A stretch of 29,819 nucleotides of DNA from a virus. Below, one piece after another: positions 9,043 through 15,316 of this stretch (position 1 is its first letter; each line of letters opens with the position of its first letter). The stretch spans positions 1-29,819 of the IMG/VR virus record IMGVR_UViG_3300022200_003502; one strand, written 5' to 3'. Position numbers and translations under genes: made by a program. A model generated the notes under the pieces. It ran no database searches. It was given only the letters and a program-made list of their open reading frames with translations, and was not told where the DNA came from.

Positions 9043-9308
9043 CAGTTAATAAGGCTGATGAGAAAGAACTTGGCTCCCTACATGGAGCATTGGCACGACT
9101 ATTAAAAGAATCATTACAACAAGAATATACTAATCCTGACACAGGGGAGAAAATACCCCCACCAGCTGCTATCCTTAACGTGGCTAGACAGTTTCTGAAG
9201 GATAACAAGATAGAAGCTATAGGAGTCGCTGGGTCTGCACTGCATGACCTATCCGATCTACCAGTGTTTGAGGACACAAACATAGTGAATCTTAGGAATG
9301 CTAAGTAA
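9039..9308 (+). CDS. Small terminase subunit (DNA maturase A), T7 gp18-like
   Basis: The 89-residue product equals T7 gp18 in length. It has a helical N-terminus (ELGSLHGALARLLKESL), a P-rich turn, then the ILNVARQFLKDN motif typical of the T7-type small terminase, and ends in a DLPVF-type tail. It would recognise concatemeric DNA and regulate the large subunit during packaging. The ATG at 9039 overlaps the holin-like stop; a GTG at 9030 would add three residues but has no better ribosome site. The large subunit follows after a terminator. Confidence 0.85.
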   Translation: MTVNKADEKELGSLHGALARLLKESLQQEYTNPDTGEKIPPPAAILNVARQFLKDNKIEAIGVAGSALHDLSDLPVFEDTNIVNLRNAK

Positions 9309-9344
9309 CACAACGCACACAATCGAGCTTTAACGCATTATAAG

Positions 9345-9383
9345 AGATGACCCTATGTGATTGCATAGGTGTCATCTTTTTTT
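9345..9383 (+). terminator. Strong Rho-independent terminator between terminase subunit genes
   Basis: A 13-bp stem with a single bulged A (9345-9357 with 9364-9377) has a TGATTG loop and seven T's. It lies in the 111-bp gap between the small and large terminase genes, and no phage-type promoter is seen downstream of it in the gap. Expression of the large subunit would then depend on read-through. Confidence 0.85.
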
Positions 9384-9419
9384 CGTCTATGAGGCTCCTA
9401 GACACCCTCTAAGGATTAT

Positions 9420-11099
9420 ATGGATAAGAACCAGACAGTCTTAACAGACTTCAGGGTCTTCGTGTATGTAGTGTGGAAACACTTAAACCTACCTGACCCT
9501 ACTCCAGTACAGTATGACATTGCTTACTACCTTCAGCATGGAGCTAAACGCTGTGTCATTGAGGCTTTCCGTGGTGTAGGTAAATCATGGTTAACTTCTG
9601 CATTTGTATGCTGGACACTATTAAACAACCCACAAAAGAAAGTATTAGTTGTATCTGCATCCAAAGAAAGAGCTGATGCTTTCTCTAGTTTCGTAAAGAA
9701 ACTCATTAATGAAGTACCTATCTTACAACATTTAAAGCCTAGAGATGGTCAAAGAGACTCTATGTTAGCCTTTGATGTAGGTGCTTCAGACCCAGACCAT
9801 TCACCCTCAGTGAAGTCTGTAGGTATCACAGGACAGATTACAGGTTCTCGTGCTGATCTATTGATTGCAGATGACTGTGAGGTACCAAACAACTCATTGA
9901 CACAGATGATGAGAGATAAGTTATCAGAATCCGTTAAGGAATTCGATAGTATTATTAAACCGCTACCTACTGCACGTATCATTTACCTTGGAACACCTCA
10001 GACGGAGATGTCTCTATATAACCAACTACCTGAACGTGGCTATGAAGTTCGTATATGGACTGCTCTGTACCCTGAGATAGCACAAGTTATCAAGTATATG
10101 GGCAAGTTAGCACCTATGATTACTAAAGGTCTTGAGGATACACCAGAGATATCAGGCGAACCTACAGACCCTAAGAGGTTTGATGCTGAAGACTTGATGG
10201 AACGTAGGGTATCCTATGGTAAAGCTGGGTTTGCTCTACAGTTCATGCTTGATACTGCACAAAGTGATGCCGACAGATACCCATTGAAGGTAGCAGACCT
10301 AGTTATACAGAACCTCAACCCTACTATGGCTCATGCCAAGGTAGCTTGGGCAGCTGCTCCTGAGCTATGTATTAATGATCTACCTAATGTAGCTTTAACA
10401 GGCGATAGATTCTATAGACCTATGTGGCATTCAGAAGAGATGTTTGAATACACAGGCTCTGTACTCTCAGTTGACCCTTCAGGTCGTGGTAAAGATGAAA
10501 CAGGCTATGCAGTAGTTAAGGCATTAGCAGGTAATCTCTATTTAACTGAAGCAGGTGGACTCACAGGTGGCTACGAGATAGAAACACTAGAAGCCCTAGC
10601 CTATGCAGCTAAGAGAAACCAAGTTAAGTATATTATTATTGAAGCTAACTTTGGTGATGGTATGTTTACTCAGCTACTTAAACCAATATTAGCTAGGATA
10701 TATCCTTGTACTGTAGAAGAAGTAAAACATAGTACACAGAAGGAAGCTCGTATCATTGATACCTTAGAACCTGTGATGTCTGGTCATAGACTTATAGTCG
10801 ATCAGAAGGTAATACAGAAAGACTTTGATACTGCTCCTGATATTAAGTATTCCTTGTTCTACCAGATGACTAGACTAACCAGAGATAGAGGAGCTATTGT
10901 CCATGACGATAGACTTGATGCTCTAGCAATGGCTGTTCACTACTGGGTAGAGACAATGGGTAGAGATAATAATAAAGCTACTAAAGAACTCAACAGTAAA
11001 GCTATGGATATAGAACTAAAGAAATTCATGGGTGGTATCTTAGGTACTAAACCTAAGCAAGCCTCATGGTTAGGTAAGAATGAAGGTACTAATAGATAA
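9420..11099 (+). CDS. Large terminase subunit (DNA maturase B), T7 gp19-like
   Basis: The 559-residue product is the packaging motor ATPase and nuclease. The Walker A motif is FRGVGKS (Lys55), the Walker B motif is LLIADDCE near residues 143-150, and a coupling motif region GTPQTE follows. The C-terminal RNase H-like nuclease shows SVDPSGRGKDETGYAV (Asp352), IIEANFGDGMF and a final acidic DDRLDALAMAV. Length is close to T7 gp19 (586). AAGGA five bases before the ATG supports the start. It is the last gene before the long non-coding region, as in T7, where the right genome end follows. Confidence 0.95.
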   Translation: MDKNQTVLTDFRVFVYVVWKHLNLPDPTPVQYDIAYYLQHGAKRCVIEAFRGVGKSWLTSAFVCWTLLNNPQKKVLVVSASKERADAFSSFVKKLINEVPILQHLKPRDGQRDSMLAFDVGASDPDHSPSVKSVGITGQITGSRADLLIADDCEVPNNSLTQMMRDKLSESVKEFDSIIKPLPTARIIYLGTPQTEMSLYNQLPERGYEVRIWTALYPEIAQVIKYMGKLAPMITKGLEDTPEISGEPTDPKRFDAEDLMERRVSYGKAGFALQFMLDTAQSDADRYPLKVADLVIQNLNPTMAHAKVAWAAAPELCINDLPNVALTGDRFYRPMWHSEEMFEYTGSVLSVDPSGRGKDETGYAVVKALAGNLYLTEAGGLTGGYEIETLEALAYAAKRNQVKYIIIEANFGDGMFTQLLKPILARIYPCTVEEVKHSTQKEARIIDTLEPVMSGHRLIVDQKVIQKDFDTAPDIKYSLFYQMTRLTRDRGAIVHDDRLDALAMAVHYWVETMGRDNNKATKELNSKAMDIELKKFMGGILGTKPKQASWLGKNEGTNR

Positions 11100-11489
11100 A
11101 TGAAGTAGTATTCACAGGTTGCTCAATAGGAAGAGGTAGTTAATATATCTCAACTGGGGGAATCTAAGGGTTACACCTTGGGTTGGTCGATAAGACCTAG
11201 CTGTGAATCCTTCCATGATGTATGTGATAGTCAACAATCATGGGAATATCTACAACTACAACTCTACCATATGAGTTCAGAACACTGATCTCTAAGAACC
11301 ATAGGATTATCTATGGGGGGTAGGGGGGTAACTGTAGATTTTCCTTTATGATATATATAATAGGTAAGTCAAGAGATAAATCTTAAGACTTAACTATAGT
11401 ATTCCTTAGGTAGCCACTAGTAACTTTAGCTCCTCTTAGTGATACGACCTTTAACTAATAATTAATTAATAAGTATAGTGAGAGATATT
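11100..11489 (+). other. Non-coding region after terminase: promoter, G-rich motif, possible genome right end
   Basis: No convincing gene lies in these 390 bases. They hold a phage-type promoter copy (11113-11133), a closing inverted repeat TTCACAG/CTGTGAA (11111 and about 11200) that could fold the transcript, a paired G6 motif (11315-11328) and an A/T-rich stretch at 11450-11475 before the next gene. In T7-type phages the right end and terminal repeat lie just after the large terminase gene. Confidence 0.6.
11113..11133 (+). promoter_or_regulatory. Candidate phage RNA polymerase promoter after terminase (phiOR-like position)
   Basis: The core AGGTTGCTCAATAGGAAG differs in three bases from the copies at 16627 and 19384. 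T7 has its phiOR promoter in the same place, just after gene 19. The first transcribed base would be about 11130. It is the least conserved of the four clear copies. Confidence 0.6.
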
Positions 11490-12029
11490 ATGTGCATGAC
11501 ACCTACAGGTGAACAACAGGTGTCACCAGCAGTATCCTCAGACTTACCAGAGATACCCCTAGCTACTTCTTTAGGTATTGCTAGTGGAAGTCCGCAGACA
11601 CCTCAGGTATCCATAGCTCCACCTACAGTCTTAGATAGAAATATGCAATGGGCAGACCCTTCATGGAAGGATAAGCTTACTGTTCTTAAGACCAGTGATG
11701 AAGCTAAGTACCAACAATGGGCACACGCTAATAAAGTACCACAGACAGCTGACTATGACATGAGAGGCTTCTGGAAAGACCCTACTATGTCCACTTCTGT
11801 AAACCAGAACGACCACAAGATTCACTATAATGACAAGTATAAGACTCCTCTCCATGAGAGCTTCTCTAATGAGAGTAAGTTTGTCACCCCAAGTCAACGC
11901 AATGAAGCCCCAAGGTGGAACAAAGCTGGTCTGAAGAAAGGGGAAGAAGCTTATCAACTCATGCTACCAAATGGTAGGGTCATTCTTGATGAGAAAGCTA
12001 GGGAGTCCCAAAGAAGTAAGTCAAAATAA
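11490..12029 (+). CDS. Conserved phage protein of unknown function, possible minor virion protein
   Basis: This 179-residue protein has a Thr/Pro/Ser-rich N-terminal third and then the run ADYDMRGFWKD, NDHKIHYNDKYKTPLHESFS and NESKF, ending APRW and a basic tail. I recognise the pattern 'DYD.RG..........H..D.YK.P.H..FSNES' from proteins encoded near structural genes in many tailed phages; no function is known to me. In-frame starts are GTG 11478, ATG 11490 and ATG 11496. I prefer 11490 because GAGAG lies at a suitable distance. It stands alone between two non-coding stretches and would be late if read from the promoter at 11113. Confidence 0.6.
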   Translation: MCMTPTGEQQVSPAVSSDLPEIPLATSLGIASGSPQTPQVSIAPPTVLDRNMQWADPSWKDKLTVLKTSDEAKYQQWAHANKVPQTADYDMRGFWKDPTMSTSVNQNDHKIHYNDKYKTPLHESFSNESKFVTPSQRNEAPRWNKAGLKKGEEAYQLMLPNGRVILDEKARESQRSKSK

Positions 12030-12130
12030 TTTAATAAAAAAATATGTGAAGGTAATCGTAAGGCGAAGGCTGGAGAATTCCCCCATGCCATCCTCTGCAC
12101 CCTTAAGAAATCAAGGGGGGTGGGGGGTAG

Positions 12131-12158
12131 TGCCACATAATATGCCACATATACCATG
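12131..12158 (-). repeat. Cluster of TGTGGCA-type sites
   Basis: On the minus strand this reads as three near-tandem units: a degenerate ATGGTATA, TGTGGCATA and TGTGGCA. The same units, in the opposite orientation, form the cluster beside attP (16383-16420), and single copies lie at 12682 and 16676. They are probably binding sites for one protein, either integrase or a regulator. Confidence 0.55.
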
Positions 12159-12165
12159 TAACCTA

Positions 12166-12196
12166 TTGATTTCATTTGGTTAACAATAGATATAAT
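12166..12196 (+). promoter_or_regulatory. Weak candidate sigma70 promoter
   Basis: A perfect -10 TATAAT (12191-12196) has TTGATT 19 bases upstream. The spacing is longer than ideal. Any transcript would meet the strong terminator at 12229 after a few tens of bases, so it would give only a short RNA. Confidence 0.35.
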
Positions 12197-12197
12197 A

Positions 12198-12220
12198 TAT
12201 GTTGCACAGTAATACAGCAC
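12198..12220 (+). promoter_or_regulatory. Degenerate phage-type promoter candidate (phiOL-like position)
   Basis: The bases TGTTGCACAGTAATACAGCAC share GTTGCACA and ATAC.(A/G)CAC with the copy at 21137. It sits at the start of the early side of the genome, where T7 has phiOL. The downstream half is poorly conserved, so confidence is low. Confidence 0.3.
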
Positions 12221-12228
12221 TAAACTTA

Positions 12229-12269
12229 GGGGTAACACTTAGCTTCTTTAGGTGTTATCCCTTTTTTTT
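12229..12269 (+). terminator. Strong Rho-independent terminator separating late and early regions
   Basis: A 13-bp stem (12229-12241 with 12249-12261, two G-U pairs) has a 7-base loop and eight T's. It would stop late transcripts before the early region, or stop transcripts from the promoters just upstream. Confidence 0.85.
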
Positions 12270-12675
12270 ACTTGGTAATCTAAATGATAATGGTTCTCAT
12301 CTACTATCTATTTAAGATTATCAGTCCGTTTTTTTCTTTAGACAACCTTTAGACTTCTTTAGCATTCGTCAAGAACACAAGAAGACATCTTGAAGACTTC
12401 CAAATGTTTACCTGTTCAGCACCTCTAATCGAGAGGTCGGAGCTAAAAACAGCTATATCAGTCCTTTTTTTACCCTTCAAATGACCAATATATGCTGTAA
12501 ATACACCTGTAACGCATTTTAATGTACCTTAGAGCGACTTTAATATGTTTCTGATATCCTTGCATTGACCTAGCATTTTAAATCAGCCGTAGCTCCTCAT
12601 ATTTTAGCTATATTCTGCCTATTCTCTTAAATTGGTTAAATATGCCAATTGATTACATTATTCTTAAGTAAATGG
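12270..12675 (+). other. Non-coding A/T-rich region, probable left genome end
   Basis: No gene is seen. The stretch holds three phased CTTTAG repeats, two copies of ATCAGTCC followed by T-runs (12320 and 12457), a 6-bp hairpin ACCTCT/AGAGGT (12421-12437) and an inverted repeat AATTGG/CCAATT near 12630-12655. Together with 11100-11489 it is where the ends of a T7-type linear genome would join. Confidence 0.55.
12336..12362 (+). repeat. Three phased CTTTAG repeats
   Basis: CTTTAG occurs at 12336, 12347 and 12357, at 11- and 10-base spacing, about one helical turn apart. T7 carries arrays of CCTAAAG next to its terminal repeats, the complement of CTTTAGG. The resemblance suggests a packaging or end-formation signal, but only three short copies are present. 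Confidence 0.4.
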
Positions 12676-12704
12676 TTGACGTGTGGCAAACATAAGATTA
12701 ATAT
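12676..12704 (+). promoter_or_regulatory. Host sigma70 early promoter with internal TGTGGCA site
   Basis: TTGACG (12676-12681), a 17-base spacer and TAATAT (12699-12704) make a near-ideal sigma70 promoter. The spacer starts with TGTGGCA (12682-12688), the repeated motif found near attP, so a protein binding there would repress the promoter. It lies 48 bases before the first early gene. Confidence 0.75.
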
Positions 12705-12751
12705 TGATTCTCTGCTTGATAACAAGTGGACAACCTAAGGAGTAAGTAACA

Positions 12752-12850
12752 ATGTATAGCGAAAATCAACTGTTTCTAATTATTGGTTACACGGCATTGG
12801 CAGTGTTCTTAATTTCAGTGGTAGTTCAAATATATATCTTAAATAAATAA
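12752..12850 (+). CDS. 32-residue single-span membrane peptide
   Basis: MYSENQLF is followed by a hydrophobic helix (LIIGYTALAVFLISVVVQIY) and a short LNK tail. AAGGAG lies nine bases upstream of the ATG, and the sigma70 promoter is just ahead. It is the first gene after that promoter. I do not recognise it. As an immediate-early membrane peptide it may alter the host envelope or exclude other phages; that is only inference. Confidence 0.65.
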   Translation: MYSENQLFLIIGYTALAVFLISVVVQIYILNK

Positions 12851-12866
12851 CTTAGGAGAAACAACT

Positions 12867-13022
12867 TTGGCACACACTAGATTAACCATGATTGACTATA
12901 AAAACTCAAAGTTACAAGTAGAAGAATCTACACCTAGTTTAACTTTGATGATTATAGAATCCATTGCATTCATTAGCACATTCATCGGATTGATGACCTT
13001 TATTTACCTATTACTTGACTAA
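12867..13022 (+). CDS. 51-residue single-span membrane protein
   Basis: The start is TTG with TTAGGAG eight bases upstream; an internal ATG at 12888 has no good ribosome site. The first 25 residues are polar, then residues about 26-50 form a hydrophobic span ending in LLLD. It follows the 32-residue peptide by 16 bases in the same early operon. No known family is recognised. Confidence 0.6.
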   Translation: MAHTRLTMIDYKNSKLQVEESTPSLTLMIIESIAFISTFIGLMTFIYLLLD

Positions 13023-13054
13023 AAGCAATATTAACCAACTGGAGATTAAACAAA

Positions 13055-13390
13055 ATGAAACAATCAGTAGACTTACACGACTTTCGCAGAGAGTTTGAAT
13101 CACACGGACGTGCTGAGCAGTTTAGCTATGAGGCACAAGAAATCATATTCAATTACTTAGAGGAGCTGGGAGACGACATTGGAGAAGAAGTAGAGCTGGA
13201 CGTAATAGCGATATGCTGCGACTACTCAGAGGAACACTACACGGACATTGCAAGTAACTATAACATTGACCTGAGCGAGGCTGAGGGCGATGGGGATGCT
13301 GAGTTTGAATTAGTTATGACACATTTAAATGATAACACCTCAGTTTTAGGAGTAGCGCAAGGTAAGTTCATTGTATATCAACCTTATTAA
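13055..13390 (+). CDS. Small, very acidic early protein of unknown function
   Basis: The 111-residue product has about 27 Asp/Glu against 5 Lys/Arg. Residues about 24-60 (AQEIIFNYLEELGDDIGEEV and ELDVIAICCDYSE) resemble a small conserved phage family that I know only as hypothetical. The C-terminal end contains NTSVLG and a hydrophobic strand. TGGAG lies upstream of the ATG. The early position and acidity are like DNA-mimic or host-takeover proteins such as T7 Ocr, but no sequence relation is claimed. Confidence 0.7.
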   Translation: MKQSVDLHDFRREFESHGRAEQFSYEAQEIIFNYLEELGDDIGEEVELDVIAICCDYSEEHYTDIASNYNIDLSEAEGDGDAEFELVMTHLNDNTSVLGVAQGKFIVYQPY

Positions 13391-13391
13391 A

Positions 13392-13454
13392 CCTTAAGAA
13401 TACCAATGGTTGTCCTTTGAAAATCTCAGAGGTTAGCCGTGGGCATTCTTAAGG
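13392..13454 (+). repeat. Inverted repeat CCTTAAGAAT flanking a folded spacer
   Basis: CCTTAAGAAT (13392-13401) is matched perfectly by ATTCTTAAGG (13445-13454). A second complementarity, TTAGCC (13433) with GGCTTAA (about 13470), overlaps it. The 108-bp gap between two acidic genes could thus fold as RNA in more than one way, for processing or translation control. Confidence 0.5.
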
Positions 13455-13498
13455 ACTAGCCACAGCCCTTGGCTTAACTTAGATGGAGATTAACTATC

Positions 13499-13768
13499 AT
13501 GAGCTACAACTTCAATAAACAGATACAGGTCGGCAAGTTTGACATACAGGTTGATGCACTAAAGCTCTATGGCTTCTTTGAACATGAGGTCTATGGTGAT
13601 GAGTGTGGGGGTGGTCTTTGGTTTGAGCATGATGGAGAGCTGTTGACCCTCGCAGACTATGACGGAGTGTTTGAGCTACCTAAAGAGGTTTGGCAAGGCT
13701 TAGAACAGCTGGGCTTCTTGGTCGCACCTATCTTTAAAGATGAGGAGGACAGAGCCTATGGCACGTAA
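13499..13768 (+). CDS. Small acidic early protein of unknown function
   Basis: The 89-residue product has about 18 Asp/Glu against 6 Lys/Arg. It contains a Gly-rich turn (GDECGGGLWFEHDGELL) and a DYDGVFELP segment. I recognise no family. GGAG lies 10 bases upstream of the ATG, downstream of the inverted-repeat leader. Its 3' end overlaps the next gene by 11 bases. Confidence 0.65.
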   Translation: MSYNFNKQIQVGKFDIQVDALKLYGFFEHEVYGDECGGGLWFEHDGELLTLADYDGVFELPKEVWQGLEQLGFLVAPIFKDEEDRAYGT

Positions 13769-13943
13769 ACACAACGCTCTCTTAGAGTGGGCACGTAGTC
13801 AACAACTACACCTACCTCAAGAATTCACTAGCCTACTAGCACAACGGAGGTATGCGCTGGCAACTCGTTGGCACTCGCAGAAGATGCGTGAGTACCACCT
13901 AAAAAATAGTCGTTTGTGCGTGGCTGACTTTAATTTAATTTAG
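13758..13943 (+). CDS. Small basic early protein of unknown function
   Basis: The 61-residue product is basic and Arg/His/Gln-rich (RKHNALLEWARSQQLHLP and QRRYALATRWHSQKMR), unlike its acidic neighbours, so nucleic-acid binding is possible. An ATG at 13740 exists, but GAGGAGG at 13742-13748 fits the ATG at 13758. It overlaps the previous gene. The 3' end carries one copy of a repeated element also found at 14436. Confidence 0.55.
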   Translation: MARKHNALLEWARSQQLHLPQEFTSLLAQRRYALATRWHSQKMREYHLKNSRLCVADFNLI

Positions 13944-13954
13944 GAGTTATCAAA

Positions 13955-14194
13955 ATGAAACAATGGACAGTATTACTAGGTTCTTTTAATTTTTATGAAG
14001 ACAGAATAGATGGGGTAGATAAAGCAGTCATAGAAGAGTCAAGGACTGTTTCCCTCTATGGAACTGAAGACCAAATCCTTGACCAATGCGAAGAGCTATT
14101 GGACACCGAAGATGGCTACTTAGTGCCTGAGCTCTATCATTTCCCAATCTATAACTATGACGAAAGTTTATATCACTTGGAGCTACACCCATGA
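13955..14194 (+). CDS. Small acidic early protein of unknown function
   Basis: The 79-residue product has about 18 Asp/Glu against 4 Lys/Arg. It begins with a beta-like segment (KQWTVLLGSFNFYEDRI) and has an acidic middle (EDQILDQCEELLDTEDG). AGGAG lies eight bases upstream of the ATG. The stop overlaps the next start (ATGA). No family is recognised; it probably acts with the flanking small early proteins. Confidence 0.65.
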   Translation: MKQWTVLLGSFNFYEDRIDGVDKAVIEESRTVSLYGTEDQILDQCEELLDTEDGYLVPELYHFPIYNYDESLYHLELHP

Positions 14195-14382
14195 TTACAC
14201 CACAGGAATTCGCTATACAGGAATACTTAGAGGAGGAGGAGGCTTGGTGCTTTGCCTCTCAATCCACCTATGAAAGCTATGAGGAAGCCAAGAGAGAACT
14301 ACTTAGCCATGTGTCTATCTACCCTGTCCTATTGATTGACTTTAGGATAGTTAAGGTAACCATTGGGGAGATACAACCATGA
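14191..14382 (+). CDS. Small acidic early protein of unknown function
   Basis: The 63-residue product has an acidic helix (QEYLEEEEAW) and a hydrophobic strand near the C-terminus (YPVLLIDFRIVKVTI). It is coupled by ATGA overlaps to both the gene before and the 19-residue reading frame after. No family is recognised. Confidence 0.6.
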   Translation: MITPQEFAIQEYLEEEEAWCFASQSTYESYEEAKRELLSHVSIYPVLLIDFRIVKVTIGEIQP

Positions 14383-14438
14383 CTAGACAAGAATACTTTG
14401 AGCGCATGAACCGCTTCAACAACCCACCTATCAAATAG
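14379..14438 (+). CDS. Possible 19-residue peptide
   Basis: MTRQEYFERMNRFNNPPIK starts on the stop of the previous gene (ATGA), with GGGGAG eight bases upstream. The signals for translation are good, but the peptide is tiny. Its stop codon lies in the second copy of the repeated element that also ends the gene at 13758, so it may be a broken remnant. Confidence 0.4.
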   Translation: MTRQEYFERMNRFNNPPIK

Positions 14439-14480
14439 TCGTATATACGTGGCTGACCTTACTCTAAATTAATCTAAAAG

Positions 14481-14513
14481 TATCTTGAGGGCACACTCTC
14501 TCAGGGTATTTTT
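14481..14513 (+). terminator. Rho-independent terminator ending the acidic-gene operon
   Basis: TATCTTGAG (14481-14489) pairs with CTCAGGGTA (14500-14508), with two G-U pairs, around a 10-base loop; five T's follow. It separates the early small genes from the regulator and integrase module. Confidence 0.6.
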
Positions 14514-14551
14514 GGCTGTAATTTTGCAGCACATTATGAAAAGCATTAAGG

Positions 14552-14650
14552 ATGCAGAAATCAAAGTTTTGGAATAAAGATGCAGGGTTGTTAATCTTAG
14601 CAGCACTCGCTGATATCGTTCTTATCATTAACATTATTCATCACTGGTAA
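14552..14650 (+). CDS. Possible 32-residue single-span membrane peptide
   Basis: MQKSKFWNKD is followed by a hydrophobic helix (LLILAALADIVLIINI) and ends IHHW. The layout is like the peptide at 12752. The ribosome site is poor (AAGG directly before the ATG), and a 13-codon frame starting at 14536 overlaps it, which could couple translation. Support is the hydrophobic composition only. Confidence 0.4.
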   Translation: MQKSKFWNKDAGLLILAALADIVLIINIIHHW

Positions 14651-14678
14651 ATGCTTTACAATTGATAAAGATTACCAA

Positions 14679-14707
14679 TTGACAAAGGATGGTAATGCGT
14701 TTATGCT
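14679..14707 (+). promoter_or_regulatory. Candidate sigma70 promoter upstream of regulator genes
   Basis: A consensus -35 TTGACA (14679-14684) is followed by a 17-base spacer and TATGCT (14702-14707). Direct repeats of CAATTGA (14660 and 14677) overlap the -35 and could be an operator. It would drive the 49-residue protein, the regulator and the integrase. Confidence 0.55.
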
Positions 14708-14754
14708 CAATCTCACGAGCTTTTCAAAAATAGTTAATAATAAAAACATTATAG

Positions 14755-14783
14755 TTGACATAAATGTTCATTTTGAACACTTG
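14755..14783 (+). promoter_or_regulatory. TTGACA promoter element with dyad operator
   Basis: TTGACA (14755-14760) is followed by the perfect dyad TGTTCA-TTT-TGAACA (14765-14779) just where a spacer would be. No good -10 follows at standard spacing. A protein bound to the dyad would block transcription into the genes at 14817 and 14990. The MarR-like product at 14990 is the obvious candidate. Confidence 0.5.
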
Positions 14784-14816
14784 TAGTTGGCGAATAACCT
14801 AGATAACAGGAGTATT

Positions 14817-14966
14817 ATGTACTTTAATATATGTAGTAGAGGATTCTGGCTTGAAATAGTTGACAGTAGAGGATTATTGCTTGACTATTATTTTAGCCTA
14901 AAGGAAAATCATATTTGGCTGTGGAAACTCCATATTTTGTGGTGTTTTGAAAACCCTAATATTTAA
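14817..14966 (+). CDS. 49-residue protein of unknown function
   Basis: MYFNICSRGFWLEIVDSRGL is followed by an aromatic segment rich in Trp, Leu and His and an ENPNI tail. AGGAG lies five bases before the ATG. It follows the dyad operator and precedes the regulator by 23 bases, probably in one operon. No family is recognised. Confidence 0.55.
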   Translation: MYFNICSRGFWLEIVDSRGLLLDYYFSLKENHIWLWKLHILWCFENPNI

Positions 14967-14989
14967 AATCGTTGGTTAGGAGAAAACTT

Positions 14990-15313
14990 ATGGAAGTAAA
15001 AGTAATATTGGGTGTCCTTGAAATGTTTAGGACACTGGATGCAGAGATGCCAATCGGCCAGATTACGGCTTTTCTCACGATTAGTGAATCTGGTGATGCA
15101 GGGGTGACCATGACTGATCTCAGCGAAAAGCTAGGTATTGGTATCTCCACTTGTAGTCGACACATCGGTGCCTTAGGTAGCATCAATAGGTATCATGAGG
15201 AAGGCCATAAGTTAATCAGCTCAGTTGAAGACCCTACAGAGCGTAGGCGTAAGATCATTACGCTTACCTTTGCTGGAAAAGCTTTTCTTAAGAGACTTAA
15301 AGAAAGGATATAG
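14990..15313 (+). CDS. MarR-like winged helix-turn-helix regulator
   Basis: The 107-residue product has a helical N-terminus, a helix-turn-helix (VTMTDLSEKLGIGISTCSRH) near residues 37-60, and a wing with the MarR-type pattern EDPTERRRKIITLTFAGKAF at about residues 77-97. The family usually represses transcription as a dimer on dyad sites. It is shorter than typical MarR proteins (about 140). An upstream TTG in frame (14972) exists, but TTAGGAG upstream of the ATG at 14990 supports the latter. It stops 3 bases before the integrase gene. A role as lysogeny or early-gene repressor is inferred. Confidence 0.7.
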   Translation: MEVKVILGVLEMFRTLDAEMPIGQITAFLTISESGDAGVTMTDLSEKLGIGISTCSRHIGALGSINRYHEEGHKLISSVEDPTERRRKIITLTFAGKAFLKRLKERI

Positions 15314-15316
15314 ATC

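Noticed and set aside
11111-11207. tRNA-like fold after the terminase gene (TTCACAG/CTGTGAA acceptor-like stem and GCTC D-like arm)
   Set aside because: There is no proper anticodon arm, no TTC-type T loop and no CCA; the D-like part is the promoter copy. Kept only as a possible RNA fold.
11217-11276. 19-codon frame after the terminase gene
   Set aside because: It has no ribosome site and no recognisable sequence.
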